NCBI RefSeq assembly: GCF_003491325.1
Contig: NZ_CP022881.1
Span: 1,984,001-2,048,000 of the forward strand
DNA: 64,000 nucleotides
Direction of reading: 5' to 3'
Origin: Staphylococcus sp. M0911
GTDB lineage: Bacteria > Bacillota > Bacilli > Staphylococcales > Staphylococcaceae
The notes under the pieces are model-generated. The model saw nothing but the letters and a program-made list of their open reading frames with translations. It had not been told where the DNA came from and searched no databases. The stretch's first letter is position 1. Each line of letters starts with the position of its first letter. Positions 48,936-58,096 of the stretch are shown here, piece by piece. A program made the position numbers and the translations under genes.

Positions 48936-48970
48936 TTACATGCTAAGACCTTCCCATTGCGACACCCCCT
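48936..48970 (-). CDS. Possible leader peptide ORF upstream of mpfA
   Basis: Minus strand: AGGGGGTG (48963–48970) is a fine Shine-Dalgarno five bases before ATG GGA AGG TCT TAG (48943–48957, peptide MGRS). It is followed by a start-stop ATGTAA (48936–48941). Both are too short for any comparison. It could be a translated leader controlling mpfA, or chance. Coding confidence is low. Confidence 0.35.
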
Positions 48971-49091
48971 AAAAAAATGTAATTGATTTTATTCTATCAT
49001 AAAAATATTTCATTTGGTTGATTTATGTTTATAGAATTACAACATAACATTTAAAACTAATACCCCTATTTAGTCAAGTTATTCATCAAAT

Positions 49092-50261
49092 CTAAAATGT
49101 ATGAATATAACCATTCTTAATCGTTTTAAGGACAGAAATCGTATCGTCAACAATCACTAAATCAGCATCTTTCCCAACCTTAATACTACCTTTGGTTTGA
49201 TCGATACCTAAGGCTTTGGCTTGGTTCCAACTTGTCACTCGCCACAAGTCTTTAATAATAGCACCTGTATAAGTGATTAAGTTACGCAAACCATCATTCA
49301 TTTTTAAGATACTACCTGCTAATGCACCTGAATCTAATCGTGCTTCTGCATTTTTAACAATAACATTTTGGCCACCTAGATCATATTCACCTTCTGGCAT
49401 TCCTTTTGCACGCATGGCATCTGTAATGAGATACATATGTTCATTACCTTTATTTTGGTAAGCCATTGCTACAGCCGCTGGGTGTGAATGCACACCATCA
49501 ACAATAATTTCTGTATTTAGGTTTTGATTTAACCATGCCGCTCCAAAAACACCTGGCTCTCGATGTCCAAAACCTGTTGCTGCATTATATAAGTGCGTAA
49601 TATGTTTAGCACCATTATCAACAGCTGTATTCGCTTCATCATATGTAGCTACTGTATGTCCCATTGAAAATATGATGTCGTTATTTAAAGCTTTTAATGT
49701 GTCAGTTGCACCATCAACTTCAGGTGCAAAAGTAATAATTTTAATCAATTGATTGGCAGTCTGTTGAAATGTCTTAATCTTTTCAATAGATGGTCTTTGA
49801 ACATATTTAGGATGTTGTGCGCCCACCTTATGTTCTGAAATAAATGGCCCTTCGAGATGAATACCTACAATTTCTGCAGCATCATGCCTATTTTGAATTT
49901 GATAATAATCTGCAATATTTTGGAGTGCTCTATGAATGCTATCATCTGATTGTGTCATCGTTGTTGCTAAAAATGACGTTGTTCCTTCAGATAATAGTTG
50001 TTCAGATAAATGTTTAAGACCATCCATTGAGGCATCCATCGCATCTTCGCCGTAACCACCGTGGATATGTATATCTATAAATCCTGGAATAACATGATGA
50101 CCTTGTACATCTACTGTAGGATACGTTTTACTTAAAGTGTTCAATCTATCTTTAGCAGAACCAATTTCAATGATTTTGCCATCTTTAATATGTATAAAAC
50201 CTTGTTCTATTTTTTGACTTTCTGTATAAATCTGACCGTTTATAAGTAAATATTCCTTCAA
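49092..50261 (-). CDS. nagA: N-acetylglucosamine-6-phosphate deacetylase NagA
   Basis: 389 residues. Metal-binding HIHGGYGEDAMD near residue 58, HLEGPFISEHKVGAQHP near 133, GHTVATYDEA near 197, HLYNAATGFGHREPG near 218 and the catalytic Asp in ITDAMRAKGMPEG near 280. TTG at 50261 is chosen because AAGAAGG precedes it; the longer frame to 50339 continues through this site. Feeds GlcNAc-6-P into glycolysis or wall precursors. No terminator between it and fruA other than the hairpin after fruA. Confidence 0.9.
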   Translation of the reverse strand: MKEYLLINGQIYTESQKIEQGFIHIKDGKIIEIGSAKDRLNTLSKTYPTVDVQGHHVIPGFIDIHIHGGYGEDAMDASMDGLKHLSEQLLSEGTTSFLATTMTQSDDSIHRALQNIADYYQIQNRHDAAEIVGIHLEGPFISEHKVGAQHPKYVQRPSIEKIKTFQQTANQLIKIITFAPEVDGATDTLKALNNDIIFSMGHTVATYDEANTAVDNGAKHITHLYNAATGFGHREPGVFGAAWLNQNLNTEIIVDGVHSHPAAVAMAYQNKGNEHMYLITDAMRAKGMPEGEYDLGGQNVIVKNAEARLDSGALAGSILKMNDGLRNLITYTGAIIKDLWRVTSWNQAKALGIDQTKGSIKVGKDADLVIVDDTISVLKTIKNGYIHTF

Positions 50262-50361
50262 TATCCATACCTTCTTTTCTAATTCTAATGATTCGATTGT
50301 TATTTTACTACAACCTTTCATTTTATTCATATCATACAATTTAAAATTTAGTTTTGTAAAA

Positions 50362-50395
50362 ATATAAATGCCCTTGTCGATTAAACGACAAGGGC
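50362..50395 (-). terminator. Intrinsic terminator after fruA
   Basis: Perfect ten-pair GC-rich stem GCCCTTGTCG (50370–50379) with CGACAAGGGC (50386–50395), followed on the minus strand by an A/U-rich tail with a short U-run. Confidence 0.85.
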
Positions 50396-50405
50396 TAGAA
50401 GTCTA

Positions 50406-52370
50406 TTATTCATCCATTGCTTTAGATGCTTCAATTTCATTTTCTGTTAATTTTGGTTTTAAGAAACCATATATTAAGGCAGAAACTACAGTACCTATAA
50501 CTAACGCTAATAATGTTTGTAAAATATGACTGAAGTCAGTTGTTGCGATTACAAAGATACCACCGTGTGGCGCATTGATTCTTGAACCTAATGCTAATGC
50601 AATCGCACCACCCACACCGGAACCAATCATCATAGATGGAATTACACGAATTGGGTCAGCTGCAGCAAATGGAATCGCACCTTCAGTAATGAATGATGCA
50701 CCCATAACATAGTTAGGTACAATTGAACCTCTTTGTTCTTTTGTGAATTTCTTTCTGAAGATAAGCATTGCTGTTGCAATTGCTAATGGCGGAATCATTC
50801 CTCCAACCATTGCTGCAGTAATTGGTGCTGCATTACCTTCTGTAAGTGCTGCTGTTGCGAAAACGTAAGCAGCTTTGTTAAATGGTCCACCCATATCGAT
50901 TGCCATCATCGCACCGATAACTAAACCAAGTAACATAATATTAGAACCTGAAAGTCCATTTAATCCATTTAACAATAAGTGATTTAACCATGAAGCTGGT
51001 GGATTAAACACATAAATCATTAATAAACCTGTAATTGCTACTGACAATAATGGATAAATCAATGTTGGTTTTAAACCTTCTAATGATTGAGGTAACTTAC
51101 GTGTAATGTACTTAATACCTTGAGTTAAATAACCTGCTAAGAAACCAGCAATGATACCACCAATGAACCCGGAATCACCTGAAATGGCTAACATACCACC
51201 AACTAAACCAGCTGCAAATCCTGGTTTATCTGCAATACTACGAGCAATGAAACCTGCTAATACTGGAATGATTAATGCAAAGGCACTATTTTTACCAATA
51301 TTCCACAGTTGCTCCGCAAATGCATTGTGTTCAGCACTCTTAGGATCAAATGAGTTTGGTCCTATAATGAAGACAATTGCCATTAAGATACCACCAGCAA
51401 TAACAAGTGGTAACATATTAGAAACACCATTCATTAAATGTTTATAAAATGCTTTTCCGGGACTTAATTTTTCTTCATTCTCTTCCTTATTACCAGAACG
51501 ATCACCTCTAGCAACAAATGGTCTACGACTTGTATCTAATGCCGTATTAATTAATTCCTCTGGTCGTTTAATACCGTCAGCTACAGGTACTTCGACAACA
51601 TTTTTACCCTCAAAACGATCTGTTTCAACATGTACATCTGCTGCTACAATGATCCCTGATGCTTTTTCAATATCATGTTCTGTTAAATGGTTTTTAATAC
51701 CACTTGAACCATTTGTTTCTACTTTGATTTTGATACCCATTTTTTCAGCTTGTTTTTTCAAAGCATCGCGTGCCATATACGTATGTGCGATACCTGTAGG
51801 ACATGCTGTGACAGCTAAAACGTATGGTTCATTATCTTCTGCATCCACACCTGTTGAAGCAGCTGTTGCATCCGCTTCATTTTGTTGTGCTTCTGCTTCT
51901 TCTTCTTTTGTTGCTTCATCATCAGCTGCATCAATAATTTGTAATACTTCCTCTGGTGAGGATGCATTAATTAATTTTTCACGCACATTTTCATCCATTA
52001 AAATACCTGATAATTTTGCTAATGCATCTAAATGCGTTTGAGCGCCACCTTCTGGTGCAGCAATCATAAAGAATAAATGTGCTGGTTGCATATCCAAACT
52101 TTGGTAATCTACGCCTGCTTTCGATTTACCAAATGCAATCGCTGGCGATTTAACAGCGCTAACTTTCGCATGTGGAATAGCAATACCTTCACCGATACCT
52201 GTTGTACTTTGAGATTCACGATTATGAATTGCTTCTTTAAACGATGGTACATCGCTTAATTTTCCTGCCTTGTCAAGTTGATGCACTAACTCATCGATAA
52301 CACCATTTTTGTCTGATGAAGATAAATCCATTGCTATCGTTTCTTTTGTTAATAATTCTGTTATTCTCAT
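50406..52370 (-). CDS. fruA: PTS fructose transporter EIIABC (FruA)
   Basis: 654 residues. EIIA (1–145) with phospho-His in GEGIAIPHAK near residue 70, an acidic Ala/Glu linker (150–180), EIIB (180–280) with phospho-Cys in AVTACPTGIAHTYMA near 189, then EIIC membrane domain (from about 310; GGPFNKAAYVF near 502). Takes up fructose as fructose-1-phosphate. The ATG at 52370 is preferred over an in-frame GTG at 52379 because GGGGAG spans that site. Last gene of fruRKA, five bases after fruK. Confidence 0.95.
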   Translation of the reverse strand: MRITELLTKETIAMDLSSSDKNGVIDELVHQLDKAGKLSDVPSFKEAIHNRESQSTTGIGEGIAIPHAKVSAVKSPAIAFGKSKAGVDYQSLDMQPAHLFFMIAAPEGGAQTHLDALAKLSGILMDENVREKLINASSPEEVLQIIDAADDEATKEEEAEAQQNEADATAASTGVDAEDNEPYVLAVTACPTGIAHTYMARDALKKQAEKMGIKIKVETNGSSGIKNHLTEHDIEKASGIIVAADVHVETDRFEGKNVVEVPVADGIKRPEELINTALDTSRRPFVARGDRSGNKEENEEKLSPGKAFYKHLMNGVSNMLPLVIAGGILMAIVFIIGPNSFDPKSAEHNAFAEQLWNIGKNSAFALIIPVLAGFIARSIADKPGFAAGLVGGMLAISGDSGFIGGIIAGFLAGYLTQGIKYITRKLPQSLEGLKPTLIYPLLSVAITGLLMIYVFNPPASWLNHLLLNGLNGLSGSNIMLLGLVIGAMMAIDMGGPFNKAAYVFATAALTEGNAAPITAAMVGGMIPPLAIATAMLIFRKKFTKEQRGSIVPNYVMGASFITEGAIPFAAADPIRVIPSMMIGSGVGGAIALALGSRINAPHGGIFVIATTDFSHILQTLLALVIGTVVSALIYGFLKPKLTENEIEASKAMDE

Positions 52371-52375
52371 ATTAT

Positions 52376-53296
52376 TCACTCCCCATCAAGTACAGAAATC
52401 GTAACTTGTGATTTGATATTTTCTATTGCCTCTTTTGTTGCTAAATCTGCATCGAACGCAGTAGCAGTTCCCGATGCTACTGCTTGTTTAAATGCATCTT
52501 GCACAGATAAACCAGTAGCTAACCCTGCTACCATACCTGCTACCGTACTATCGCCTGATCCAACCGTGTTAATCACTTCACCTGTTGGATTCACAGCTTT
52601 AATACTTTGTTGATGATCCACATAAATTGCGCCATCTCCACCTAATGACACAATGACTGACTGTGCACCTTTTTCTAAGATTTGTTTAGCATATTTAATA
52701 ACATCTTCATCATTTTTAACAGATGTATTAAACATCACTTCTAATTCATCTTTATTAGGTTTAATAAATAGTGGCTGATATTCTAACACTGTTTCAACTA
52801 AATCTTTTTCAGCATCTACAACTAGTTGAGCACCTGTTTGTCGCGTAATTTTAGCAATCTGCGCATAAGCATCATTCGGAATACTCTTTGGTACACTACC
52901 AGCGACGATAACAGTATCATTGTCTGTCGTTTCTTTAATTTGATTTAATAATGATTGAAATTGTGCATCAGTCACATTAGGACCTTGTGCATTCACTTCT
53001 GTTTCTTGACCTGTTTTCAACTTAACGTTGATACGCGTATCTTCATCTACTTGCACAAAATCTGTGTGAATATCACTATCTTTTAATGTTTGAGCTATAA
53101 AATCGCCTGGGAATCCACCAGCAAATCCTAATGCTGTTGAATCAACCCCCAAAGTCTTTAGTACTCTTGAAACATTTATACCTTTACCACCGGCAAATTT
53201 GTTTGTATCTTGAGCACGATTCAACCCATCTATCTTAAAGTCATCTACAAACATGACATAGTCAATGGATGGATTAAAAGTAACTGTATATATCAT
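52376..53296 (-). CDS. fruK: 1-phosphofructokinase FruK
   Basis: 306 residues, PfkB family. N-terminal TFNPSIDYVM, GGKGINVSRVLKTLG near residue 36, and the ATP/anion hole motif TVGSGDSTVAGMVAG near 244. Phosphorylates fructose-1-phosphate from FruA to fructose-1,6-bisphosphate. Its ATG overlaps the fruR stop by four bases. Confidence 0.95.
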   Translation of the reverse strand: MIYTVTFNPSIDYVMFVDDFKIDGLNRAQDTNKFAGGKGINVSRVLKTLGVDSTALGFAGGFPGDFIAQTLKDSDIHTDFVQVDEDTRINVKLKTGQETEVNAQGPNVTDAQFQSLLNQIKETTDNDTVIVAGSVPKSIPNDAYAQIAKITRQTGAQLVVDAEKDLVETVLEYQPLFIKPNKDELEVMFNTSVKNDEDVIKYAKQILEKGAQSVIVSLGGDGAIYVDHQQSIKAVNPTGEVINTVGSGDSTVAGMVAGLATGLSVQDAFKQAVASGTATAFDADLATKEAIENIKSQVTISVLDGE

Positions 53297-54048
53297 ATTG
53301 TCCCTCCTAAAAATTCATATTGTGCCGTAAACGCTTCATTCACATGTTGTAACCCCTGCTTAGATGTAATGATTCGAGTATTATCTTGCACAGGTACTCT
53401 AGCAAAGTACACTTGATTAAATTTCGTTTCATCTACAACAACAAAGCTTTCATTAGAAAGGCGCATAGCATTATCTTTAATTAACGCCTCTTGTTCATCT
53501 GGTGTAGTTAAACCATACTTTACATCTATACCGTTCATTCCAATAAATGATTTATCAAAACAATATCGTCTTAATGTTTCTAAGGCACTCGAACCTACTG
53601 TAGCGAATGTATTTTCTTTAACTTGACCACCTAACATTAAGGTTTTAATCCCTTTTTTAAGTAGCTGTTCAACATGTGTCAAACCATTAGTTACAACAAT
53701 AATATCTTTTGCATCTATGTAAGGTATCATCTCTAATGTTGTTGACCCAGCATCTAAAAAAACACACTCATTATCTCTAATTTGTCGAGCTGCTCGTTTG
53801 GCAATTTCTTTCTTTTCTCGTGAATTTTGCGTCAATTTCTCTGTTAATCTTGGTTCGACCATTCGATTATGGTTAAGTGTCGCACCACCATGAATACGTT
53901 GTAATTTACCAGCTAATTGCAGCTTAGATAAATCACGTCGAATGGTAGAGGCACTACAACCGGTTCTATCCATTAATTCCTGGAGTGTCAGAAAATCCTT
54001 TTTTATAAGTTCTTGTAAAATTAAATCGTGTCGCTTTTCAGATATCAA
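53293..54048 (-). CDS. fruR: DeoR-family fructose operon repressor FruR
   Basis: 251 residues from a TTG at 54048, five bases after GGGGTGG; a GTG at 54057 overlaps that site. DeoR helix-turn-helix at 20–55 (LQELMDRTGCSASTIRRDLSKL), then the sugar-phosphate isomerase-like sensor domain with DAGSTTLEM near residue 95. Represses fruRKA; the inducer is probably fructose-1-phosphate. First gene of the operon. Confidence 0.93.
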   Translation of the reverse strand: MISEKRHDLILQELIKKDFLTLQELMDRTGCSASTIRRDLSKLQLAGKLQRIHGGATLNHNRMVEPRLTEKLTQNSREKKEIAKRAARQIRDNECVFLDAGSTTLEMIPYIDAKDIIVVTNGLTHVEQLLKKGIKTLMLGGQVKENTFATVGSSALETLRRYCFDKSFIGMNGIDVKYGLTTPDEQEALIKDNAMRLSNESFVVVDETKFNQVYFARVPVQDNTRIITSKQGLQHVNEAFTAQYEFLGGTI

Positions 54049-54073
54049 TATAACCACCCCATCTCAATTACCA

Positions 54074-54128
54074 TTATAATGAGCACGCTTACAAAATTCA
54101 ATCAAAAATTGTCAAAAACAATCAAAAA
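54074..54128 (-). promoter_or_regulatory. fru promoter, cre and phased repeats
   Basis: Minus-strand -35 TTGAAT (54096–54101), 16-base spacer, -10 TATAAT (54074–54079). A CcpA cre-like site, ATGAGCACGCTTACAA (54079–54094), lies in the spacer with one core mismatch. Upstream of the -35, TCAAAAA occurs three times at exactly ten-base steps (54102–54108, 54112–54118, 54122–54128), probably FruR operator repeats. Together they suggest repression without sugar and by glucose. Confidence 0.75.
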
Positions 54129-54143
54129 CGTTCATTTTGTGAC

Positions 54144-54206
54144 AAAAATAACACGAAAATACATCTACTAACTTATAGACTAGTTGTGTTCATGTATTTC
54201 CGTGTT
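54144..54206 (-). terminator. Intrinsic terminator after ybaK
   Basis: 15-pair stem AACACGAAAATACAT (54150–54164) with ATGTATTTCCGTGTT (54192–54206), one mismatch, large loop, then A/U-rich with five U on the minus strand. Confidence 0.82.
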
Positions 54207-54235
54207 TGATTGATTATTATATAACTGCATGTGCA

Positions 54236-54718
54236 TTAGTCATGAATTACCGAAGTCACTTTAGCGTTTGTCATTGCTACCAAATCTTTGACAGCGATAA
54301 TGATTTGCATACCTCTTTGACCACCACTGATATATATCTGTTCTCTTTGTAGCGCAGACTGGTCAATAACAGTCGGGAATAAATGCTTCATACCAATAGG
54401 TGAACATCCACCTCTAATATATCCTGTCACCTGTTTAAGTTGATCTAAGGGCATTAAATTTAATTTTTTCTCTCCTGCTTCGTGAGCAGCCTTTTTCATA
54501 TCTAACGTTGCATTCACTGGAATGACAAACACGAAGTGATTATGATTGGCATTCTCTAATACAAGTGTTTTATAGACATCTTCAACATCGGCATGCACAA
54601 GTGCTGCTATTTGTTCGCCCGTTTGATGTTCTTCAGTTACTTCAAATATGTTAGTTTGATATTCGACTTTTGCTCTATCTAACATACGCATTGCATTTGT
54701 TTTTTTGGTTTTACCCAT
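54236..54718 (-). CDS. ybaK: Aminoacyl-tRNA deacylase YbaK (Cys-tRNA(Pro) type)
   Basis: 160 residues. YbaK/ProX editing fold: KTNAMRMLDRAKVEY near the N-terminus, the key Lys in DVEDVYKTLVLEN near residue 50, GGCSPIGMKHLFP near 114 and SGGQRGMQI near 132. Removes wrong amino acids from tRNA. Shine-Dalgarno AGAGGTG. Confidence 0.92.
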   Translation of the reverse strand: MGKTKKTNAMRMLDRAKVEYQTNIFEVTEEHQTGEQIAALVHADVEDVYKTLVLENANHNHFVFVIPVNATLDMKKAAHEAGEKKLNLMPLDQLKQVTGYIRGGCSPIGMKHLFPTVIDQSALQREQIYISGGQRGMQIIIAVKDLVAMTNAKVTSVIHD

Positions 54719-54787
54719 ATTCTCACCTCTGGCATTACTTAACTTAATCCCTTATATTTTAACACTTGTTCTTTATATAGTAATTAC

Positions 54788-54824
54788 AAAAAAAGCACAT
54801 GCCTCCAATTAGTAAGCACGTGCT
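54788..54824 (-). terminator. Intrinsic terminator after the exported-protein gene
   Basis: Stem AGCACATGC (54794–54802) with GCACGTGCT (54816–54824), one mismatch, then seven U. It overlaps the stop codon of the gene by two bases. Confidence 0.85.
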
Positions 54825-55296
54825 ATCTCATATGTGAATGATTTTCCCCTACTTGCCCGTTGTCATTCACTACTATATTTGATTGTTGTTGATTTTGTTG
54901 ATTCACATATTGATACTTTGATGATTGATTTTGATAATTAACTTGTTTTAAATCATAATTTTCATTTAAATGATTGCTCGCATAATTTAATGCAATCACT
55001 TTACATTCTCTTGGTGTAAAATGATTTTCTGCAGATCTATGATTGTCTTTTTTTAAATATGTAGTCTTTTGTTGATTGTCATTATGATTGTCTTCATTTT
55101 TTTCTGATGCATTCGCTGTTTTAAAATCAGTAAATTTAATTGTTTTCTCTAATGCAGATACTTTATTCGCTTTTGAAAATGTACAAATAGTCTGATGTAC
55201 TTTAGCTAATGCATTTTGGTTAGTAGCTAAAAATATTAGACCTATTAAACATATCGTCAAAATCACTGCAAAGATACTTAATAATAAGTTTTTCAA
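54823..55296 (-). CDS. Small membrane-anchored or exported protein, unknown function
   Basis: 157 residues from a TTG at 55296 with AAGGAG six bases upstream; an ATG two codons earlier touches that site. One membrane helix or signal peptide at residues 5–24 (SIFAVILTICLIGLIFLA), then an Asn/Gln/Lys/Asp-rich exterior part; the end has QNQQQSNIVVND. No lipobox. A short FTPRECKVIALNYASNHLNENYDLKQ region (about 92–117) looks ordered. I do not recognise the family. Single gene. Confidence 0.72.
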   Translation of the reverse strand: MKNLLLSIFAVILTICLIGLIFLATNQNALAKVHQTICTFSKANKVSALEKTIKFTDFKTANASEKNEDNHNDNQQKTTYLKKDNHRSAENHFTPRECKVIALNYASNHLNENYDLKQVNYQNQSSKYQYVNQQNQQQSNIVVNDNGQVGENHSHMR

Positions 55297-55404
55297 ATTC
55301 ATCTCCTTACCCACATTTCTCAATCGATTTTTGTCTATCTTAACATAATAATTTTTAATTTTAGATATGTGGGTCACAATTTAAATAGATTGTAATATTT
55401 GTAA

Positions 55405-55418
55405 CAGTAATATTACTG
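55405..55418. promoter_or_regulatory. Palindrome upstream of the exported-protein gene
   Basis: Perfect CAGTAATATTACTG, 109 bases before the TTG start of the exported-protein gene, flanked by GTAAC and GTTAC. Looks like a repressor site, regulator unknown. Confidence 0.4.
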
Positions 55419-55605
55419 AAGTTGTTATTTTTGTTACATAAAAGCATTAAAAAACGAAATAATTATCTTAAATTAATACATTAAACTGTTTTTTTAAGTA
55501 AAAAAGTACCACAATCATTCAAAATCGTTCGAAAACAATATTAAAAATTTAAAGGATTTTGTCACGTTATATTAGTGATTTTTTAAACCTTCATATTTTA
55601 CACAT

Positions 55606-55638
55606 ATAAAAACCATTCAACGAAAAACGTTGAATGGT
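55606..55638 (-). terminator. Intrinsic terminator after norA
   Basis: Perfect 11-pair stem ACCATTCAACG (55612–55622) with its complement (55628–55638), five-base loop, followed by A/U-rich tail on the minus strand. Confidence 0.85.
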
Positions 55639-55646
55639 ATCTATCA

Positions 55647-56813
55647 TCATTGTGCGTTTCGATTTAATTGAGTTCTAATCATCTTTTCAATAAATATAAT
55701 AACAATACCACTTAATGATACCGCTATAGCCATATATAATGGAAATTCGATATTCACATCAAAAAGTGTACCTGCAACGAGAGGACCAATAAAATTCCCC
55801 ATACTTGTGAATGTTGAGTTAAGTCCTCCTGCAAAGCCTTGTCGATTACCTGCAATATTAGAAAAATAATTCGTAATTGCAGGTCTAATCATATCGAAAC
55901 CAATAAAGACGATAAAGCTAATGAGCATAATTGTCCAATACCCTTGAGCAATAATAAGCATTACTAGAACAATTGCTGAATATAGTAATGACCACGCAAT
56001 AAAATTCAATTCAGTTGTAAATTTCATGAATTTATCAAAGAAAAACACTTGGAATAAGGCGCCAAAAATACCGCCTCCTGTGATAGCAATCGAAATATCT
56101 TTAGGCGTATAACCAGCTTTATCGGATGTATATAATGAAAAAAGTGTTTCAAATGCAGACAATCCGAATGCTAATACTAATGTTAAAATCACTGGTGTTA
56201 AGAACACCTTCCAATTAATTTTAGTTAAGAGTTCTGGATCATATTGAGGGAAACCTGCTGTTGTCATTTTCTTAGGATTGTGAATTACAATTAATGACAT
56301 AATAAAAGCAATGATTCCCAAACCACCTGCAAAATAGAAAGGTAATCTATGTGAAACTTCTGCTAAAAATCCACCAAAACCAGGACCTAGAATAAAACCA
56401 GAATTAATGATTGCTGACATGTAACCAAAGTTCTTTGCTTTATCTTGTGATGGAGAAATATCAGCAATAAGTCCTGTTACACCAGGCATAACCATACCTG
56501 CACTAAAACCACCTAACACACGAGAAATAACCAAAATTGTAAATGAGTGACCAACTGCAAACATAAATTCAGATATTGAAAATAAAACAAGACCGATACA
56601 TATAATTAATTTTTTACCCAGTTTATCAGCTAGTCCACCACCAAATGGTGAAATAATCATTTGCGCTAATGCAAATGAAGCTACCAGTATACCTAAATCA
56701 CTACCTTTTAATCCTAAATCTTTAAGATAAACTGGTAACACCGGTATAACGAGTCCTATTCCTAAAAATATTAGGAAAATATTAAAGTAGAGTGTAAATA
56801 ATTGTTTTCTCAT
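55647..56813 (-). CDS. norA: Multidrug efflux MFS transporter NorA
   Basis: 388 residues, twelve membrane helices. MFS motif A GGLADKLGKKL near residue 58 and antiporter motif C SGFILGPGFGG near 137. The sequence is NorA-like over its entire length, exporting quinolones and other cations by proton antiport. It differs at many positions from the S. aureus protein. The upstream 300 bases contain AT-rich sequence and a GAGGGGGA Shine-Dalgarno, with no sure -10. Confidence 0.93.
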   Translation of the reverse strand: MRKQLFTLYFNIFLIFLGIGLVIPVLPVYLKDLGLKGSDLGILVASFALAQMIISPFGGGLADKLGKKLIICIGLVLFSISEFMFAVGHSFTILVISRVLGGFSAGMVMPGVTGLIADISPSQDKAKNFGYMSAIINSGFILGPGFGGFLAEVSHRLPFYFAGGLGIIAFIMSLIVIHNPKKMTTAGFPQYDPELLTKINWKVFLTPVILTLVLAFGLSAFETLFSLYTSDKAGYTPKDISIAITGGGIFGALFQVFFFDKFMKFTTELNFIAWSLLYSAIVLVMLIIAQGYWTIMLISFIVFIGFDMIRPAITNYFSNIAGNRQGFAGGLNSTFTSMGNFIGPLVAGTLFDVNIEFPLYMAIAVSLSGIVIIFIEKMIRTQLNRNAQ

Positions 56814-57121
56814 AATGGTGTCCCCCTCTCTCGTATTTTACATATCTTTATTCAAAATATGCGGGTCCCTATACAAACATACCTTTTCATCATATTAACA
56901 CGTTAAAAGTCAATATATTGTAATATATTTCACAACAAATTAACAGCCGGACGTCTTCTTATTTCCAGTATATAATATGTAGGTGCTTTAAAATGATAAT
57001 TCTTACTGCTTTTACTTTTTTGGTTGATTACTAAAGCTTAGAACGATATTATTAAAACTCAGTTGTCCAATTTTATTTTAACGGATGAAAGTATTAAATC
57101 AAATGACAACCAAAGTATGTT

Positions 57122-57757
57122 ATGAAAGTAGTGTTAATCATGCAACCCCGATATATAGCGAGAATATATTTTATTATTCTGTTTGTCATATCTTTATTTG
57201 AAACCAAGATTTTCAATTTTATGACGTTAAATTTATTTTTAGCGTATATTCCATACGAACTCTGCTTATTATTAAAATTATTTAAACCTATCAAGAAATT
57301 CGAATGGCCTTTATTTGTTGTATTTGGCATGATCTTTTTATTACTCGTACCTAATACCTTCTATATGATTACTGACTTGATTCATTTAAATCAGTTTCAA
57401 TTCAATTTCTTAGTAGGGTTGAATTTAAAGAAATGGATATTCTTTACTTATTTAATGTTAGGCGTCTTTTTAGCCATGTATGTCATGATCTTGATTTTTA
57501 TGGAAATTCTACATTTTACCAAACACATCTGGCTTAATCGCATATTAGTTATTATTCTTATGTTTTTAAATGGTTTGGGTATTTATATGGGCCGCTTCTT
57601 AAGATTTCATACGGTATATTTAATCAATGAACCATTAAAAATATTCTACGAGGTCCTAGGTGTATTTAACCTAAAAACATTTATCTTTGTGTTATTAATG
57701 GTAATAATGCAATCAGCAATCATTTTATTTGTAAAAGGAGTTCGATTACAAAAATGA
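57122..57757 (+). CDS. DUF1361-family membrane protein
   Basis: 211 residues, about six membrane helices. Contains LFLAYIPYELCLLL near residue 40 and LVPNTFYMITDLIHL near 77, together with MGRFLRFHT near 158, recognised from DUF1361. The start is uncertain: ATG at 57122 or 57140, neither with a good Shine-Dalgarno. The next gene overlaps by four bases. No function known. Confidence 0.8.
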   Translation: MKVVLIMQPRYIARIYFIILFVISLFETKIFNFMTLNLFLAYIPYELCLLLKLFKPIKKFEWPLFVVFGMIFLLLVPNTFYMITDLIHLNQFQFNFLVGLNLKKWIFFTYLMLGVFLAMYVMILIFMEILHFTKHIWLNRILVIILMFLNGLGIYMGRFLRFHTVYLINEPLKIFYEVLGVFNLKTFIFVLLMVIMQSAIILFVKGVRLQK

Positions 57758-58032
57758 TGTTAAACCTAATCATTTTATTAGCAATCATTATAATTCTACA
57801 ACTCGTTGTAGGTCATTTTATACATGATATCGGTTTTAGCTATGCTAAAAGTATCGGTCTTATGTTTCTACCATTAGGTATAGGTTTGTTTATTTTACAG
57901 GCTTTTCATTTCGAAAGAAAATATCCAAATTGGGACGTCCCACTAGGGGTTAAATTACGATTAAAATATATGTACATTTTAACCTTTTTCGAATATGTTG
58001 CTGTATATGTTTGCTTGTTCTGGCTTAAATAG
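57754..58032 (+). CDS. Small membrane protein, unknown function
   Basis: 92 residues, three membrane helices (about 5–23, 32–50, 72–90). Its ATG overlaps the DUF1361 stop by four bases, with AAAGGAG 19 bases upstream, so the pair is translationally coupled. Probably a partner of the DUF1361 protein. No family recognised. Confidence 0.7.
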   Translation: MMLNLIILLAIIIILQLVVGHFIHDIGFSYAKSIGLMFLPLGIGLFILQAFHFERKYPNWDVPLGVKLRLKYMYILTFFEYVAVYVCLFWLK

Positions 58033-58096
58033 TACATGTGTCATTTCATTTTGAATGAACTCAATTCAAATAACCTACAAAAGAACAGGACTTTAA

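Noticed and set aside
48843-49091. Magnesium-sensing M-box or other known riboswitch before mpfA
   Set aside because: None of the conserved M-box blocks is visible. I only keep the hairpin and tiny ORF.
51649-52041. 130-codon open frame opposite fruA
   Set aside because: Antisense to the EIIB domain and acidic linker; Ser/Ala/Cys-rich as expected for the reverse complement of that linker. No start signal.
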